Source: Curtobacterium sp. 458
GTDB lineage: Bacteria; Actinomycetota; Actinomycetes; Actinomycetales; Microbacteriaceae
Length of the DNA stretch: 64,000 nucleotides
Reading direction: 5' to 3'
Assembly (NCBI RefSeq): GCF_030406605.1
Contig: NZ_CP129104.1
Coordinates: forward strand, 434,001 to 498,000
Part shown: positions 8,044 to 17,529 of the stretch, piece after piece
Position numbering within the stretch: the stretch's first letter is position 1
Layout of the letters: each line of letters starts with the position of its first letter
The notes under the pieces: generated by a model
What the model was told of the DNA's origin: nothing
Database searches by the model: none
Seen by the model: only the letters and a program-made list of their open reading frames with translations
Position numbers and translations under genes: made by a program

Positions 8044-8805
8044 ATGAACGCAACAACAGACACCGCGACCTCCGCCGTCCCGCACTCGCCGCGCCTTCCG
8101 GTGCGCCTCGCCGCGGAGGCCGCGGGCACGTTCCTCCTCGTCCTCGCGCTCATCGGCGCGGCGAACTACACGGCCGTCTTCCCCGACGAGCACAACACCC
8201 TCGGCGTCGGCCTGCTCGGCGTCGCCCTGACGCTCGGGCTCACCGTGATGATCGGGGCGAGCGCCTTCGGCCCGATCAGCGGCGGGCACTTCAACCCCGC
8301 GGTCACGGTCGGTCTCGCGGTCGCGGGGCGACACCGCTGGGCCGAGGTCGTGCCGTACGCGATCGCCCAGGTCGTCGGCGGGACGATCGGAGCCGGCGCG
8401 CTGCTGCTCATCGCGGGTCAGGGCAGCGGGGGCTTCCTCGCAGCGACGCTCGACGGGGGCTTCGCCTCGAACGGCTTCGGGTCGCAGAGCCCCGCGGGGT
8501 TCTCGCTGCTCGGCGTCGCCGTCGGGGAGACCCTGGCGACGGCCCTGTTCGTCACCGTCATCCTGCGGGTGACCGGGAGCGCGGGCAGCGCGGTACCGGC
8601 ACCCCTGGTCATCGGGGCGACGCTCACGGTGCTGCTCCTCACGCTCATCCCGGTGTCGAACGCCTCCCTCAACCCGGCACGCTCGTTCGCCACCGCGGTG
8701 TTCGCGGGTCCGGAGTGGCTCACGCAGTGGTGGGTGTTCCTGGTGTTCCCCGTCCTCGGCGCGGTCCTCGCCGGGCTCGGTGCCCGGGTACTGAGGCGCG
8801 CGTAG
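8044..8805 (+). CDS. aqpZ: Aquaporin (MIP family), AqpZ-like
   Basis: 253 aa, six transmembrane helices plus two half-helices carrying the paired NPA motifs: [10 protein letters not shown] and [14 protein letters not shown]. The arginine after the second NPA and the small residues around it are those of a water-selective AqpZ-type pore rather than a glycerol facilitator, where an aspartate follows. It is transcribed divergently from the Fur-family regulator and catalase. Some aquaporins conduct hydrogen peroxide, so shared control with peroxide defence is plausible, but this is inference. Confidence 0.9.
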   Translation: MNATTDTATSAVPHSPRLPVRLAAEAAGTFLLVLALIGAANYTAVFPDEHNTLGVGLLGVALTLGLTVMIGASAFGPISGGHFNPAVTVGLAVAGRHRWAEVVPYAIAQVVGGTIGAGALLLIAGQGSGGFLAATLDGGFASNGFGSQSPAGFSLLGVAVGETLATALFVTVILRVTGSAGSAVPAPLVIGATLTVLLLTLIPVSNASLNPARSFATAVFAGPEWLTQWWVFLVFPVLGAVLAGLGARVLRRA

Positions 8806-8846
8806 GCCCCGGGCGACGAGCGGCCGACCACGGACCGTCGGGAGCC

Positions 8847-8886
8847 GTGACCCGTTGCATGCCGGTGGCGGCATGCAACGGGTCAC
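8847..8886. terminator. Hairpin terminator downstream of aqpZ
   Basis: A perfect 17-bp stem (GTGACCCGTTGCATGCC) with a 6-nt loop begins 41 nt after the aquaporin stop codon. There is no U-tract, as for the other long stems here. It separates aqpZ from the next rightward gene. Confidence 0.7.
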
Positions 8887-8948
8887 GAAACGGCGGCGAT
8901 CAGCTGGGGCGGAGCTGTGGACGCCCTCGGCGGCGGTAGCGTCCGAGC

Positions 8949-10256
8949 ATGTCCTCGCAGCAGAGCGTGCCGGAACGGGCACACACCGCACAGGACGTCC
9001 GGGGGATCATCGCGCAGCGGGACCTGGTTGTCGACCTCATCAGGACCGCGTGCGTCGTCCTCGTCGTCTTCGTGCACGTCACGATGGTCGGGGTCGGCAC
9101 GTCGGACGGCGGCATCGCGGTCACGAGCCCGCTCCAGGAGCTCGACTGGTACGTCGCCGCGACCTGGATCGGTCAGGTCATGCCGCTGTTCTTCGTCGTC
9201 GGTGGCTTCGCGAGCATCGTCGGCTGGCGCAGCACCATGACCCGCGGGGGCGGAGCCCGGGACTGGTGGGCCACCCGGCTCGTCCGGCTCTTCCGACCCG
9301 CGGTACCGCTGTTCGTCGTGCTCGCCGCGGGACTCGGCGCCGCCACCGTCGCCGGCACGCCCGCCGACCTCCTGGCCGAGGTCGCGTTCGGCATCGGCTC
9401 CCCGCTCTGGTTCCTCGCCGCCTACGGCATCACGCAGTGCTGCCTGCCGCTCATGGTCCGCCTGCACGAACGTGCTCCGTGGCGGACCCTCGCCGCCCTC
9501 CTCGTGCTCGCGGCCGCGGTCGACGCCGTCCGTCTCGCGACCGGCGTGGCGGAGGTCGGCCTGCTCAACCTCGGCCCGGTGTGGTTGTTCGCGCAGCAGC
9601 TCGGGTTCCTCTGGGCGGACGGTTGGTTCGCCCGGAGGTCTCGCGCGCTGCTCGTCGCCGTCGCGGCCGCCGCGTACCTGGCCCTCGTGCCGATGACCTC
9701 GGTGGGGCTCTGGGCACCGGACATGCTGCAGGACCTCAACCCGCCGATGCTGCCGCTCGCGTTCCTCGCGGTCGCCCAGGCGTGCCTCGTGCACCTCGTC
9801 CACGGGCCGCTCACACGTCTGATGCGGACGCGTGCGGCGCAGGCCTCGGTGTTCCTCGTCGGCCGGGACGGCATGGCGATCTACCTCTGGCACCTGCCGC
9901 TGTTCATCGCGCTCAACGGTTGGGCGCTCCTCGTCGGTCTGCCCTTCCCCGAGCCGGGCGGCGCCGTCTGGTGGGCGACCCGCCCCGTCACGCTCGTCGT
10001 GCTGCTCGGGGTCGCCATCGCCGTCGCCCGGGCGCTCCGGTGGTTCGACCGCCCACTCCCCCGCCTCGTGCCCGGGACCGACCGTCCAGCCTGGCCGGTC
10101 CTCGTCGTCGCGGCGCTCTGCACCGTCGGCCCGGCCTTCGCGGTCATGCAGCTGCACCTCTCGTTCCCGGTCGCCCTGACGGGTGCACTCCTCGTACCGC
10201 TCGGAGTCTGGCTGCTGACACGGACCACCCCGGCGGCGGGCGTCACCCGGATCTGA
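8949..10256 (+). CDS. Integral membrane acyltransferase (Acyl_transf_3/OpgC-like)
   Basis: 435 aa with about ten predicted transmembrane helices. The N-terminal RDLVVDLIRTACVVLVVFVH carries the R-x-x-x-hydrophobic-H pattern of acyltransferase-3 proteins, and WYVAATWIGQVMPLFFVVGG and DGMAIYLWHLPLFIA match later family blocks. Such enzymes acylate cell-surface glycans or lipids in the membrane. TAGCGT at 8937-8942 lies 6 nt before the ATG with no Shine-Dalgarno, indicating a leaderless transcript. The acceptor is unknown, since no polysaccharide genes flank it. Confidence 0.85.
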   Translation: MSSQQSVPERAHTAQDVRGIIAQRDLVVDLIRTACVVLVVFVHVTMVGVGTSDGGIAVTSPLQELDWYVAATWIGQVMPLFFVVGGFASIVGWRSTMTRGGGARDWWATRLVRLFRPAVPLFVVLAAGLGAATVAGTPADLLAEVAFGIGSPLWFLAAYGITQCCLPLMVRLHERAPWRTLAALLVLAAAVDAVRLATGVAEVGLLNLGPVWLFAQQLGFLWADGWFARRSRALLVAVAAAAYLALVPMTSVGLWAPDMLQDLNPPMLPLAFLAVAQACLVHLVHGPLTRLMRTRAAQASVFLVGRDGMAIYLWHLPLFIALNGWALLVGLPFPEPGGAVWWATRPVTLVVLLGVAIAVARALRWFDRPLPRLVPGTDRPAWPVLVVAALCTVGPAFAVMQLHLSFPVALTGALLVPLGVWLLTRTTPAAGVTRI

Positions 10257-10350
10257 ACCGGTTCTCACCCCCGGGGAGCACCGGAGGGACCTCGGTCGCG
10301 CACGCCGGGCGGAGGATGACTGCGGCAGCACGATCCGCAGGAGGCACCCC

Positions 10351-11226
10351 ACGCCGTCGACACCCGAGTTCTGGTCCACGTGGCGGTTCGATCCGCTCGC
10401 GGCCGCGATGATCTGCGTCGCCGCGGTCGCCTACGGCTGGTGGCTGGTCGGCGCCGTCCGCCGCGGAGTCCGGTGGCCGTGGTGGCGGACCCTCGCGTTC
10501 GTCGTCGCACTCGCACTGTTCGGGGTCGCGCAGTTCGGCATCGTCGGCGTCTACGCCGAGCGCCTCCGGTGGGCCTTCGTGCTCCGGCTGGCGGTGCTCT
10601 TCTTCGCGGTCCCCACCTTCGCCGCGTTGGCCGCACCCGTCTCGTTGCTCCGGACGGGAGGCCCGGATCGCCTCGCGCGGGCAGCCACGGCCGCCCTCCG
10701 GTCGCGTCCGGTCCGGGTCCTCGGCAACGCGATCGTGTCGCCGCTGGTCGCCCTCGCGATGTTCTGCGTGCTCCTGACCCCACTGTCGGCGGCGATCCGG
10801 ACGTCGCCGGTGTGGGCGGTGGCGATCACCGTGCTCGTTCCGGTGCTCGGGTTCGGGTTGCTCGCTCCCCTGTCCGAGCCCGGGATCCTGCGGTCGTCGA
10901 CGTTCGTGACCGTGGAGTTCCTGCTGGCGTTCGTGGAGCTCATGCTCGACGCGATCCCGGGCATCGTCCTGCGGATCACGAACCACGTGCTGGACGGAGC
11001 GACCACGGTGCTCGTCGGGAAGGCCTGGTACCCGTCGCCGTTGCAGGACCAACACCTCGCCGGCGACCTGCTGTGGTTCATCGCCGAGGTCGCGGACATC
11101 CCGGTCCTCATCTCGCTCTTCGTCCGGTGGCAGCGGACCGACCGCCGCGAGGCCCGCGCCGTCGACGACCTCACCGACGAGGAGATGGCGGCGCTCACCC
11201 GGGCGCACCTCGAGCGGCGCGGGTAG
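10351..11226 (+). CDS. CtaG-like cytochrome c oxidase assembly membrane protein, apparent ACG start
   Basis: A polytopic membrane protein resembling CtaG/caa3-assembly family proteins, with the N-terminal block FWSTWRFDPLAAA followed by several transmembrane helices. The first conventional start in frame is the ATG at 10408, but that removes this conserved N-terminal block. GC3-rich codons extend upstream to 10351, where an ACG codon sits exactly 6 nt after a perfect AGGAGG (10339-10344). I therefore place the start at ACG, giving 291 aa. Alternatives are the ATG at 10408 or a one-base sequencing deletion in the C-run at 10347-10350 linking the frame to the ATG at 10316; that upstream stretch has poor GC3, which argues against it. 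Confidence 0.7.
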   Translation, partial: TPSTPEFWSTWRFDPLAAAMICVAAVAYGWWLVGAVRRGVRWPWWRTLAFVVALALFGVAQFGIVGVYAERLRWAFVLRLAVLFFAVPTFAALAAPVSLLRTGGPDRLARAATAALRSRPVRVLGNAIVSPLVALAMFCVLLTPLSAAIRTSPVWAVAITVLVPVLGFGLLAPLSEPGILRSSTFVTVEFLLAFVELMLDAIPGIVLRITNHVLDGATTVLVGKAWYPSPLQDQHLAGDLLWFIAEVADIPVLISLFVRWQRTDRREARAVDDLTDEEMAALTRAHLERRG

Positions 11227-11248
11227 TCGGCGGCCGGTGCCGTGGCCG

Positions 11249-11360
11249 CGGCCGCGGGCACGGGCAAGGCCGCGGGCACGGGCACGGCCACGGGCACGGG
11301 CACGGGCACGGCCGCGGGCACGGGCAAGGCCGCGGGCACGGGCACGGGCACGGCCGCGGA
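11249..11360. repeat. GC-rich hexanucleotide tandem repeat, (GGGCAC)n with variants
   Basis: About 110 bp are built from GGGCAC units interspersed with GGCCGC, GGCAAG and GGCCAC variants, including a larger internal duplication of the GGCCGCGGGCACGGGCAAG block. It lies 22 bp past the CtaG-like stop. Both strands are open in several frames (poly Gly-Thr or Pro-Cys), but this is compositional and there is no gene-like start context. Confidence 0.8.
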
Positions 11361-11612
11361 TCCGCGGTCACGGCGGCGGTCGCGGTCGTGCGACCTGATC
11401 GACATCGCGCGCGTCGATCGACACGTGTTTCGTCGCTCGATGCGCCCGCATCCGATGCACGGGCATCTTTCGACGCCGCGCGTGTCGATCGACGCGTGCT
11501 TCGTCGCTCCCGCACCGCGGCGAGCGGCCACCGACCCGCCGCGGCGTGCGGCCACCGACGGACGCGGCTGCCCACGGTCACCGACTCGCTCGGCGACACC
11601 ACGACGAACGAC
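11361..11612. repeat. Intergenic stretch with direct repeats; no gene seen
   Basis: Two 26-bp copies at 11413-11438 and 11484-11509 (24/26 identical) share a GTCGATCGAC palindromic core followed by CGTG and TTCGTCGCTC. Related fragments occur in the intergenic regions near 5692 and 54646. The rest is featureless GC-rich DNA, and all open frames lack codon-position bias consistent with a gene. Confidence 0.6.
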
Positions 11613-11654
11613 GAACGACGTCGCCGCTGTCGTTCGACAACGGCGACGTCGTTC
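11613..11654. terminator. 42-bp palindromic element, family B, terminator of the MFS gene
   Basis: GAACGACGTCGCCG and its complement flank a central loop. The 42-bp element differs by only three bases from the one at 54541-54582, 43 kb away. It lies 37 bp beyond the stop of the leftward MFS transporter gene, so a terminator role fits, but the conserved sequence suggests a mobile or recombination-spread repeat rather than chance. Confidence 0.7.
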
Positions 11655-11691
11655 GGGATCGGTCGCTCGCGCAGGCTCGGTCCGGCCCGGG

Positions 11692-13365
11692 CTACGCCTC
11701 GGCGTGCCGCCCGTGGTGGTCGGTCGCGGCGAGCTCGGCCTCGGGGGTCTCCGGGGCGGCAGCGGCCGCGTGCACACCGTGGCGCTCCGTGCCCGCAGCG
11801 GCGGTCGCGGACGACGGCGCGGCGGCGGTCGCCTGGGCGTCCTGCGTCGCGACCGAGCCCGTCTGGTGCCACGCGACGGTCTGCTTCGGCTTCGCGAGGA
11901 ACAGTGCCGCGACGATGCCGACGAGCAGCACCAGCGCCGGCAGGGCGAGCGACTGCCCCATCGCCGTCGCGAACGGCTGCTGCAGGAAGTCCGGCAGCGT
12001 GCCGACCTGCTGCTCGGCCCCGCCACCCGTCGAGCCGCCCGAGCCGGACGGGAAGTTCGCCGTGATCCGGGCCTCGATCAGCGCGGCGATGCCGGCCGAA
12101 CCGAGGACGGCACCGATCTGGCGCGTGGTGTTGTAGACGCCCGAGCCGGCGCCCGCGAGCTTCGGCGGGAGGTTGCGCGTCGCCGAGACGGACAGCGGAC
12201 CCCACATGCAAGCGTTCGCGAGGCCGAGCAACGTCGAGGGCAGGAGCACCCAACCCCAGGCCGCGCCCGATGCGAGCAGCGAGCCGAACCAGAACAGGGC
12301 GCCCGAGAAGCACGCGAGGCCGAACGCCGCGACCCAGCGGAGGCTCCACCGGTTGAGGTTCTTGCCGACGAGCGGCGCGAGGCCGGCGGACAGGACGGCC
12401 TGCGGGACGAGCAGGAGCGCCGCCGGGGTCGGGCTGAACGTCAGCACGTCCTGGGCCCACAGCATGATCGGCAGCGCGAACGACGAGATCGCGACGCCCA
12501 CCGAGGTGATGGCGATGTTCGCGAGCGTGAAGTTGCGGTCCTTGAAGAGCCCGAGCGGCAGCAGCGGCTCGCCCTTCTGCACGCCCTGCCACACGACGAA
12601 CGCGGCGAGGACGACGACGCCGGCGACGATCAGCGACCAGACCGAGATCGGACCGGTGATGGTGCCCCAGTCGTAGGTCTCGCCCTCCTGGATGCCGAAG
12701 ACGAGCAGGAACATGCCGGCCGCGCTCAGGACGATGCCGAGGTAGTCGAACCGGTGCCCGTGCCGCTCGAACGACGGGACGAAGCGCTGCGCGAGCACGA
12801 ACGCGACGACGCCGACGGGGACGTTCACGAAGAAGATCCACTCCCAGCCGAAGCCGTCGACGAGCAGCCCGCCGACGATCGGGCCGACGAGCGACGCGAC
12901 ACCGGCGACGGCGCCCCAGAGGCCCATCGCCGCGCCGCGGTTCTGCGGCGGGAAGATGCGCGTGATGACCGCCATCGTCTGCGGGGTCATCATCGCGGCA
13001 CCGAGGCCCTGGACGACGCGGGCGAGGATGAGCACCTCGATCGACCCGGCGAGGCCGCACCACAGGCTCGACAGCGTGAACACCACGAGGCCGGTCTGGT
13101 ACAGCACCTTCGGGCCGAAGCGGTCACCGAGCCGCCCCGTGATGAGCAGCGGCACCGCGTACGCGAGCAGGTAGGCGCTCGTCACCCAGATCACCGAGTT
13201 GATGTCGGCGTCGAGCTTCGCGGCGATGGTCGGGGTCGCGACCGACACGATGGTCGAGTCGACGAGGATCATGAAGAAGCCGACGACCAGTGCCCAGAGG
13301 GCGGGCCACGGCTTCTTCTCGGTGCCCGTGTTCCGGGTGGTCGGCGTCGCGCCGGTGGTGGTCAT
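11692..13365 (-). CDS. MFS drug efflux transporter, DHA2 (EmrB/QacA) family, 14 TM
   Basis: 557 aa proton-antiport efflux pump of the inner membrane. Family marks are D in FFMILVDSTIVSVATPTIA (motif D1), GRLGDRFGPKVLY (motif A), LARVVQGLGAAMMTPQTMA (motif B) and GPIVGGLLVDGFGWEWIFFV (motif C). The C-terminal 60 residues are A/T/H-rich and cytoplasmic. Its ATG at 13365 overlaps the PadR regulator stop by ATGA, so the pump is co-translated with its likely repressor. Substrates cannot be predicted; PadR-MFS pairs usually respond to toxic small molecules exported by the pump. Confidence 0.92.
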   Translation of the reverse strand: MTTTGATPTTRNTGTEKKPWPALWALVVGFFMILVDSTIVSVATPTIAAKLDADINSVIWVTSAYLLAYAVPLLITGRLGDRFGPKVLYQTGLVVFTLSSLWCGLAGSIEVLILARVVQGLGAAMMTPQTMAVITRIFPPQNRGAAMGLWGAVAGVASLVGPIVGGLLVDGFGWEWIFFVNVPVGVVAFVLAQRFVPSFERHGHRFDYLGIVLSAAGMFLLVFGIQEGETYDWGTITGPISVWSLIVAGVVVLAAFVVWQGVQKGEPLLPLGLFKDRNFTLANIAITSVGVAISSFALPIMLWAQDVLTFSPTPAALLLVPQAVLSAGLAPLVGKNLNRWSLRWVAAFGLACFSGALFWFGSLLASGAAWGWVLLPSTLLGLANACMWGPLSVSATRNLPPKLAGAGSGVYNTTRQIGAVLGSAGIAALIEARITANFPSGSGGSTGGGAEQQVGTLPDFLQQPFATAMGQSLALPALVLLVGIVAALFLAKPKQTVAWHQTGSVATQDAQATAAAPSSATAAAGTERHGVHAAAAAPETPEAELAATDHHGRHAEA

Positions 13366-13970
13366 CGAGTGTGTTCCTTCGTCTCGTCGTCTGCTGTGGT
13401 GGGGACGGCCGGGCCGTCCCAGGGGAGGTCGCCGCGCTCGATGCGGTCGGCGGTCGCCGAGAGCCACTCGATCTGCGCGGTGAGCATGGCACGGACGTAC
13501 GACACGTCCAGCCAGAAGCGATCGGCCAGGCGCTTGGCCTGGAGGCCCGTGGCGGCTTCGTCGTACCCCTCGCGTTCCGCGCGGAGTGCCTCGGCGCGTG
13601 CGCGGAGGGCGGTCGCCGCGTCCTCGGCGCTCAGGTTGTCGACGTGGGACACCGCGAGCTGGAACTCCGGGTACTCGTCGGCCGGCTCGGCGATCATCCG
13701 TCGGAGGCCGTCCTCGAGCGCAGCACGGCCGTGGTCGGTGATCGCGTAGGTCGTCCGTTCCGGACGGTTGCCCTCGCGCGCGGTCCCGAGTGCCTCGGCG
13801 TACCCGAGCTCCACGAGGCGGCCGATCTGGTGGTAGAGCGTGCTCGGCCGGACCTTGACGTTCTGGTCCTCGCGACGCTGCAGCATCGTCTGGAACATCT
13901 CGTACGGGTGCATCGGGGCCTCGGCGAGGAGCCCGAGCGCGGCGAACGCGAGCGGCGTGAGCGACGCCAT
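13362..13970 (-). CDS. PadR-family transcriptional regulator
   Basis: 202 aa. The N-terminal winged helix (TPLAFAALGLLAEAPMHPYE, LYHQIGRLVELGYAE, TTYAITDHGRAALEDGLRRM) is typical of PadR, and the C-terminal half is a helical Vir_act_alpha_C-like dimerisation region with coiled-coil character. GGAGG stands 6 nt before the ATG at 13970. It precedes and overlaps the MFS gene by 4 bp, and a dyad overlaps its promoter, so autoregulated repression of the efflux operon is likely. Confidence 0.9.
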   Translation of the reverse strand: MASLTPLAFAALGLLAEAPMHPYEMFQTMLQRREDQNVKVRPSTLYHQIGRLVELGYAEALGTAREGNRPERTTYAITDHGRAALEDGLRRMIAEPADEYPEFQLAVSHVDNLSAEDAATALRARAEALRAEREGYDEAATGLQAKRLADRFWLDVSYVRAMLTAQIEWLSATADRIERGDLPWDGPAVPTTADDETKEHTR

Positions 13971-14001
13971 CCGTGCCTCCAGTCCGATGTTCGAGTGCGA
14001 C

Positions 14002-14042
14002 TATTCGACTTGGAATATACGCCTTGGACGAGTTCTCCACAA
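14002..14042 (-). promoter_or_regulatory. padR-MFS promoter with overlapping dyad operator
   Basis: Read leftward, TTGTGG (14042-14037) and TATATT (14019-14014) are separated by 17 bp and make a good sigma-70-type promoter, the most AT-rich -10 seen in the window. An inverted repeat TATTC-N6-GAATA at 14002-14017 overlaps the -10 and is the best candidate PadR operator. Confidence 0.6.
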
Positions 14043-14115
14043 CCGGTCGGGCGCGCCGCGCCCGCCGCCTAGACTGTTCTCGTCCCACCCATCCCCGAAG
14101 TGCTGGAGTGAACAC

Positions 14116-14367
14116 GTGCCAACGATCGTCGTCGAGGTCATGCCCAAGGCCGAGATCCTCGACCCGCAGGGCAAGGCGGTGGGCAACGCGCTCGCCCGTC
14201 TCGGCAAGGCCGACCTGACCAACGTCCGCATCGGCAAGCGCTTCGAGGTGGCCGTCGACGGCCCCGTCGACGACGCCAAGCTCGCCGAGGTCCGCGAGAT
14301 CGCGGCCGACGTCTTCTCGAACGCCGTGATCGAGGACGTCGTCTCCGTCACCGTGCAGGACGCGTGA
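14116..14367 (+). CDS. purS: Phosphoribosylformylglycinamidine synthase subunit PurS
   Basis: 83 aa, the small structural subunit that joins PurL and PurQ in the ATP- and glutamine-dependent conversion of FGAR to FGAM. The sequence [20 protein letters not shown] and [13 protein letters not shown] match the family. The GTG at 14116 is preceded by GGAG; a -10-like TAGACT sits at 14070-14075, giving a leader of about 35 nt. First gene of the purSQL operon, overlapping purQ by GTGA. Confidence 0.95.
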   Translation: MPTIVVEVMPKAEILDPQGKAVGNALARLGKADLTNVRIGKRFEVAVDGPVDDAKLAEVREIAADVFSNAVIEDVVSVTVQDA

Positions 14368-15068
14368 CGCGGATGCGCATCGGCGTCATCACGTTCCCGG
14401 GCTCGCTCGACGACCGCGACGCCCAGCGCGCGGTCCGCCTGGCAGGAGCCGACCCCGTCGCGCTCTGGCACGGCGACCACGACCTCCAGGGTGTCGACGC
14501 GATCGTGCTCCCCGGCGGGTTCTCCTACGGCGACTACCTCCGTGCCGGAGCGATCGCCGCGAAGGCCCCGATCATGGCCGAGGTCATCGACGCGGCCGGC
14601 AAGGGCGTGCCCGTGCTCGGCATCTGCAACGGGTTCCAGATGCTCGCCGAGGCCCGCCTGGTGCCCGGAGCACACACCCGCAACGCGCACCAGCAGTTCA
14701 TCCGGCGCGACCAGAAGCTCCGCGTCGAGACCAGCGCCACGGCGTGGACCTCCGGGTTCACCGCCCAGCAGGAGATCACCATCCCGCTGAAGAACGCCGA
14801 CGGACGCTTCGTTGCGGACGCCGACGAGATCAAGCGCATCGAGGACAACGGCCAGGTCGTGTTCCGCTACGTGGGCGTGAACCCGAACGGGTCGATCGAC
14901 GACATCGCGGGCGTCTCGAACGAGCGCGGCAACGTCGTCGGCCTCATGCCGCACCCCGAGCACGCGACGGAGCCCGGCTTCGGCCCGGACACCCCCGCGG
15001 CGATGGCCTCCGGCACGGACGGCCTCACCTTCTTCACCTCCGTGATCGAGTCGACGCTCGTCAAGTGA
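14364..15068 (+). CDS. purQ: Phosphoribosylformylglycinamidine synthase subunit PurQ (glutaminase)
   Basis: 234 aa class I glutamine amidotransferase supplying ammonia to PurL. The nucleophile cysteine is in [12 protein letters not shown], and the His-Glu of the triad in [28 protein letters not shown] is the family oxyanion region. The GTG start overlaps the purS stop by 4 bp. The reaction it serves and its partners lie directly on either side, so it acts in one complex with PurS and PurL. Confidence 0.96.
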   Translation: MTRMRIGVITFPGSLDDRDAQRAVRLAGADPVALWHGDHDLQGVDAIVLPGGFSYGDYLRAGAIAAKAPIMAEVIDAAGKGVPVLGICNGFQMLAEARLVPGAHTRNAHQQFIRRDQKLRVETSATAWTSGFTAQQEITIPLKNADGRFVADADEIKRIEDNGQVVFRYVGVNPNGSIDDIAGVSNERGNVVGLMPHPEHATEPGFGPDTPAAMASGTDGLTFFTSVIESTLVK

Positions 15069-17515
15069 CGGCCACGACTCCAGCGCCCACGACCCCAGCG
15101 CCCACGACCTCAGTGACAGGGAACGACACCACCGTGACGAATACCGTTCGCCCGAAGCCCGACACCGTGCAGGACGCCGCCGCGACGCCCGACAAGGAGC
15201 AGCCGTACGAGGCGCTCGGGCTCAAGGCCGACGAGTACGCCCGCATCAAGGAGATCCTCGGCCGCCGCCCCACCTCGGGTGAGCTCGCCATGTACTCCGT
15301 CATGTGGTCGGAGCACTGCTCGTACAAGTCGAGCAAGAACTACCTCCGGCAGTTCGGCAAGAAGGTCACGCCGGAGATGACGAAGAACCTCATGGTCGGC
15401 ATGGGTGAGAACGCCGGCGTGGTCGACATCGGCAACGGCTGGGCCGTCACCTTCAAGGTGGAGTCCCACAACCACCCGTCCTACGTCGAGCCGTACCAGG
15501 GTGCCGCGACGGGCGTGGGCGGCATCGTCCGTGACATCATCTCCATGGGCGCCCGTCCGGTCGCCGTGATGGACCAGCTCCGCTTCGGTGCGATCGAGCA
15601 CGAGGACACGCAGCGCGTCGTGCACGGCGTCGTCGGCGGCATCTCGTTCTACGGCAACTGCCTGGGCCTGCCGAACATCGGCGGCGAGACCTACTTCGAC
15701 CCGGTGTACCAGGGCAACCCGCTCGTCAACGCCCTCGCGGTCGGTGTGCTGCGGCACGAGGACCTCCACCTGGCGAACGCCTCGGGCGCGGGCAACAAGG
15801 TCGTGCTCTTCGGTGCCCGCACGGGTGGCGACGGCATCGGCGGTGCCTCGATCCTCGCGTCCGACACCTTCACCGAGGGCGGCCCGACCAAGCGTCCGGC
15901 CGTGCAGGTCGGCGACCCGTTCGCCGAGAAGGTCCTCATCGAGTGCTGCCTCGAGCTCTTCCAGGAGGAGCTCGTCGAGGGCATCCAGGACCTCGGCGCC
16001 GCGGGCATCTCGTGCGCGACCAGCGAGCTCGCGTCGAACGGCGACGGTGGCATGCACATCTCGCTCGACGACGTCCTGCTGCGCGACCCCACGCTCACGG
16101 CAGAGGAGATCCTCATGTCGGAGAGCCAGGAACGCATGATGGCGGTCGTCCGCCCCGAGAAGCTCGACGAGTTCCTCGCCGTCGTCCGCAAGTGGGAGGT
16201 CGAGACGAGCGTCCTCGGCGAGGTCACCGGTACCGGCCGCCTCGTCATCGACTGGCAGGGCCAGGAGATCGTCAACGTCGACCCGCGCACCGTCGCGGTC
16301 GACGGCCCCGTGTACGACCGCCCGGTCGCGTACCCGACCTGGATCGACGCGCTGCAGGCCGACTCGGCTGCCTCGCTCGACCGGCCGGCCGACGGTCCTG
16401 CGCTGAAGGCACAGTTCCTGCAGCTCCTCGGCTCGCCGAACCTCGCGTCGAAGAACTGGGTGACGAACCAGTACGACACCTACGTCCTCGGCAACACCGC
16501 GCTGTCCTTCCCGGACGACGGCGGCATGATCCGCGTCGACGAGGAGACCGGGCTCGGCGTCACGATCGCCACCGACGCCAACGGTCGGTACTGCCAACTC
16601 GACCCGAAGCAGGGCGCACGTCTCGCCCTGGCCGAGGCCTACCGGAACGTGGCCGTCACGGGTGCGGTCCCGGCCGCGGTCACCGACTGCCTCAACTTCG
16701 GTTCGCCGGAGAACCCCGAGGTCATGTGGCAGTTCTCCGAGGCCGTCGAGGGCCTCGCGGACGGCTGCATGGAGCTCGGCATCCCGGTCACCGGCGGCAA
16801 CGTGTCGTTCTACAACCAGACCGGCACGACCCCGATCCACCCGACGCCGGTGGTCGGCGTGCTCGGCATCATCGACGACGTCGCCCTCCGCGTGCCGTCC
16901 GGCTGGCAGGACGACGGCCACAACGTGTACCTGCTCGGCACGACCTCGCTCGAACTCGACGGCTCGGCGTGGGCCGGCACCGTGCACGGGCACCTCGGCG
17001 GGCGTCCGCCGGCGGTCGACCTGCAGCAGGAGAAGGCCCTGGCGGACCTCCTGCACGCGGCAGCGAGCGAGCAGCTCCTGACGAGCGCACACGACCTCGC
17101 GGACGGTGGCCTCGGTCAGTCCCTCGCCGAGTCCGTCCTGCGCTTCGGCATCGGCGCCCGGATCGTCCTCGACGAGCTCGAGGACCGTGACGGCGTCGAC
17201 ACGGCGACCGCGCTGTTCTCGGAGTCGACCGGCCGCGTCATCGTGACCGTCCGGCGCGAGGACGACGTGCGCTTCCAGGGCCTCTGCGAGGGTCGCGGGT
17301 TCCCGGTGCTCCGCATCGGCGTGACCGACGCGACGAGCGGTTCGCTCGAGGTCCAGGGCGCGTTCGAGGCCACGATCGACGAGCTCCGCGGCACGCACGC
17401 CGCGACGCTCCCGGCACGGTTCGGTGACGTCATCACCGAGGACGTCACCGAGGGCTACGTCGGCCGGGGTCCGCTCGACGACCACGGGTCGTTCTCGCCG
17501 CGGGCCGACTCCTGA
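15065..17515 (+). CDS. purL: Phosphoribosylformylglycinamidine synthase subunit PurL
   Basis: The ATP-binding synthase subunit of FGAM synthase, small (PurS/Q-dependent) type. Family blocks include [50 protein letters not shown] and the second-half repeat [16 protein letters not shown]. The start at the GTG at 15065 overlaps the purQ stop (GTGA), as at the purS-purQ junction, and gives 816 aa. The first 23 residues are a repetitive Thr/Pro stretch, so the GTG at 15134, 8 residues before the block homologs begin with ([17 protein letters not shown]), is a real alternative (793 aa). Confidence 0.95.
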   Translation: MTATTPAPTTPAPTTSVTGNDTTVTNTVRPKPDTVQDAAATPDKEQPYEALGLKADEYARIKEILGRRPTSGELAMYSVMWSEHCSYKSSKNYLRQFGKKVTPEMTKNLMVGMGENAGVVDIGNGWAVTFKVESHNHPSYVEPYQGAATGVGGIVRDIISMGARPVAVMDQLRFGAIEHEDTQRVVHGVVGGISFYGNCLGLPNIGGETYFDPVYQGNPLVNALAVGVLRHEDLHLANASGAGNKVVLFGARTGGDGIGGASILASDTFTEGGPTKRPAVQVGDPFAEKVLIECCLELFQEELVEGIQDLGAAGISCATSELASNGDGGMHISLDDVLLRDPTLTAEEILMSESQERMMAVVRPEKLDEFLAVVRKWEVETSVLGEVTGTGRLVIDWQGQEIVNVDPRTVAVDGPVYDRPVAYPTWIDALQADSAASLDRPADGPALKAQFLQLLGSPNLASKNWVTNQYDTYVLGNTALSFPDDGGMIRVDEETGLGVTIATDANGRYCQLDPKQGARLALAEAYRNVAVTGAVPAAVTDCLNFGSPENPEVMWQFSEAVEGLADGCMELGIPVTGGNVSFYNQTGTTPIHPTPVVGVLGIIDDVALRVPSGWQDDGHNVYLLGTTSLELDGSAWAGTVHGHLGGRPPAVDLQQEKALADLLHAAASEQLLTSAHDLADGGLGQSLAESVLRFGIGARIVLDELEDRDGVDTATALFSESTGRVIVTVRREDDVRFQGLCEGRGFPVLRIGVTDATSGSLEVQGAFEATIDELRGTHAATLPARFGDVITEDVTEGYVGRGPLDDHGSFSPRADS

Positions 17516-17529
17516 CCGCCTCGGCCGGC

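Noticed and set aside
10316..10411. ATG at 10316 as start of the CtaG-like gene
   Set aside because: Different frame from the conserved block, third positions poor in GC, and the GGAGG directly touches the ATG; would need a one-base insertion in a C-run.
11195..13063. Long arginine-rich frames in the MFS and GGGCAC repeat region
   Set aside because: Off-frame readings of the transporter and of a hexamer tandem repeat; amino-acid composition is extreme and no start context exists.
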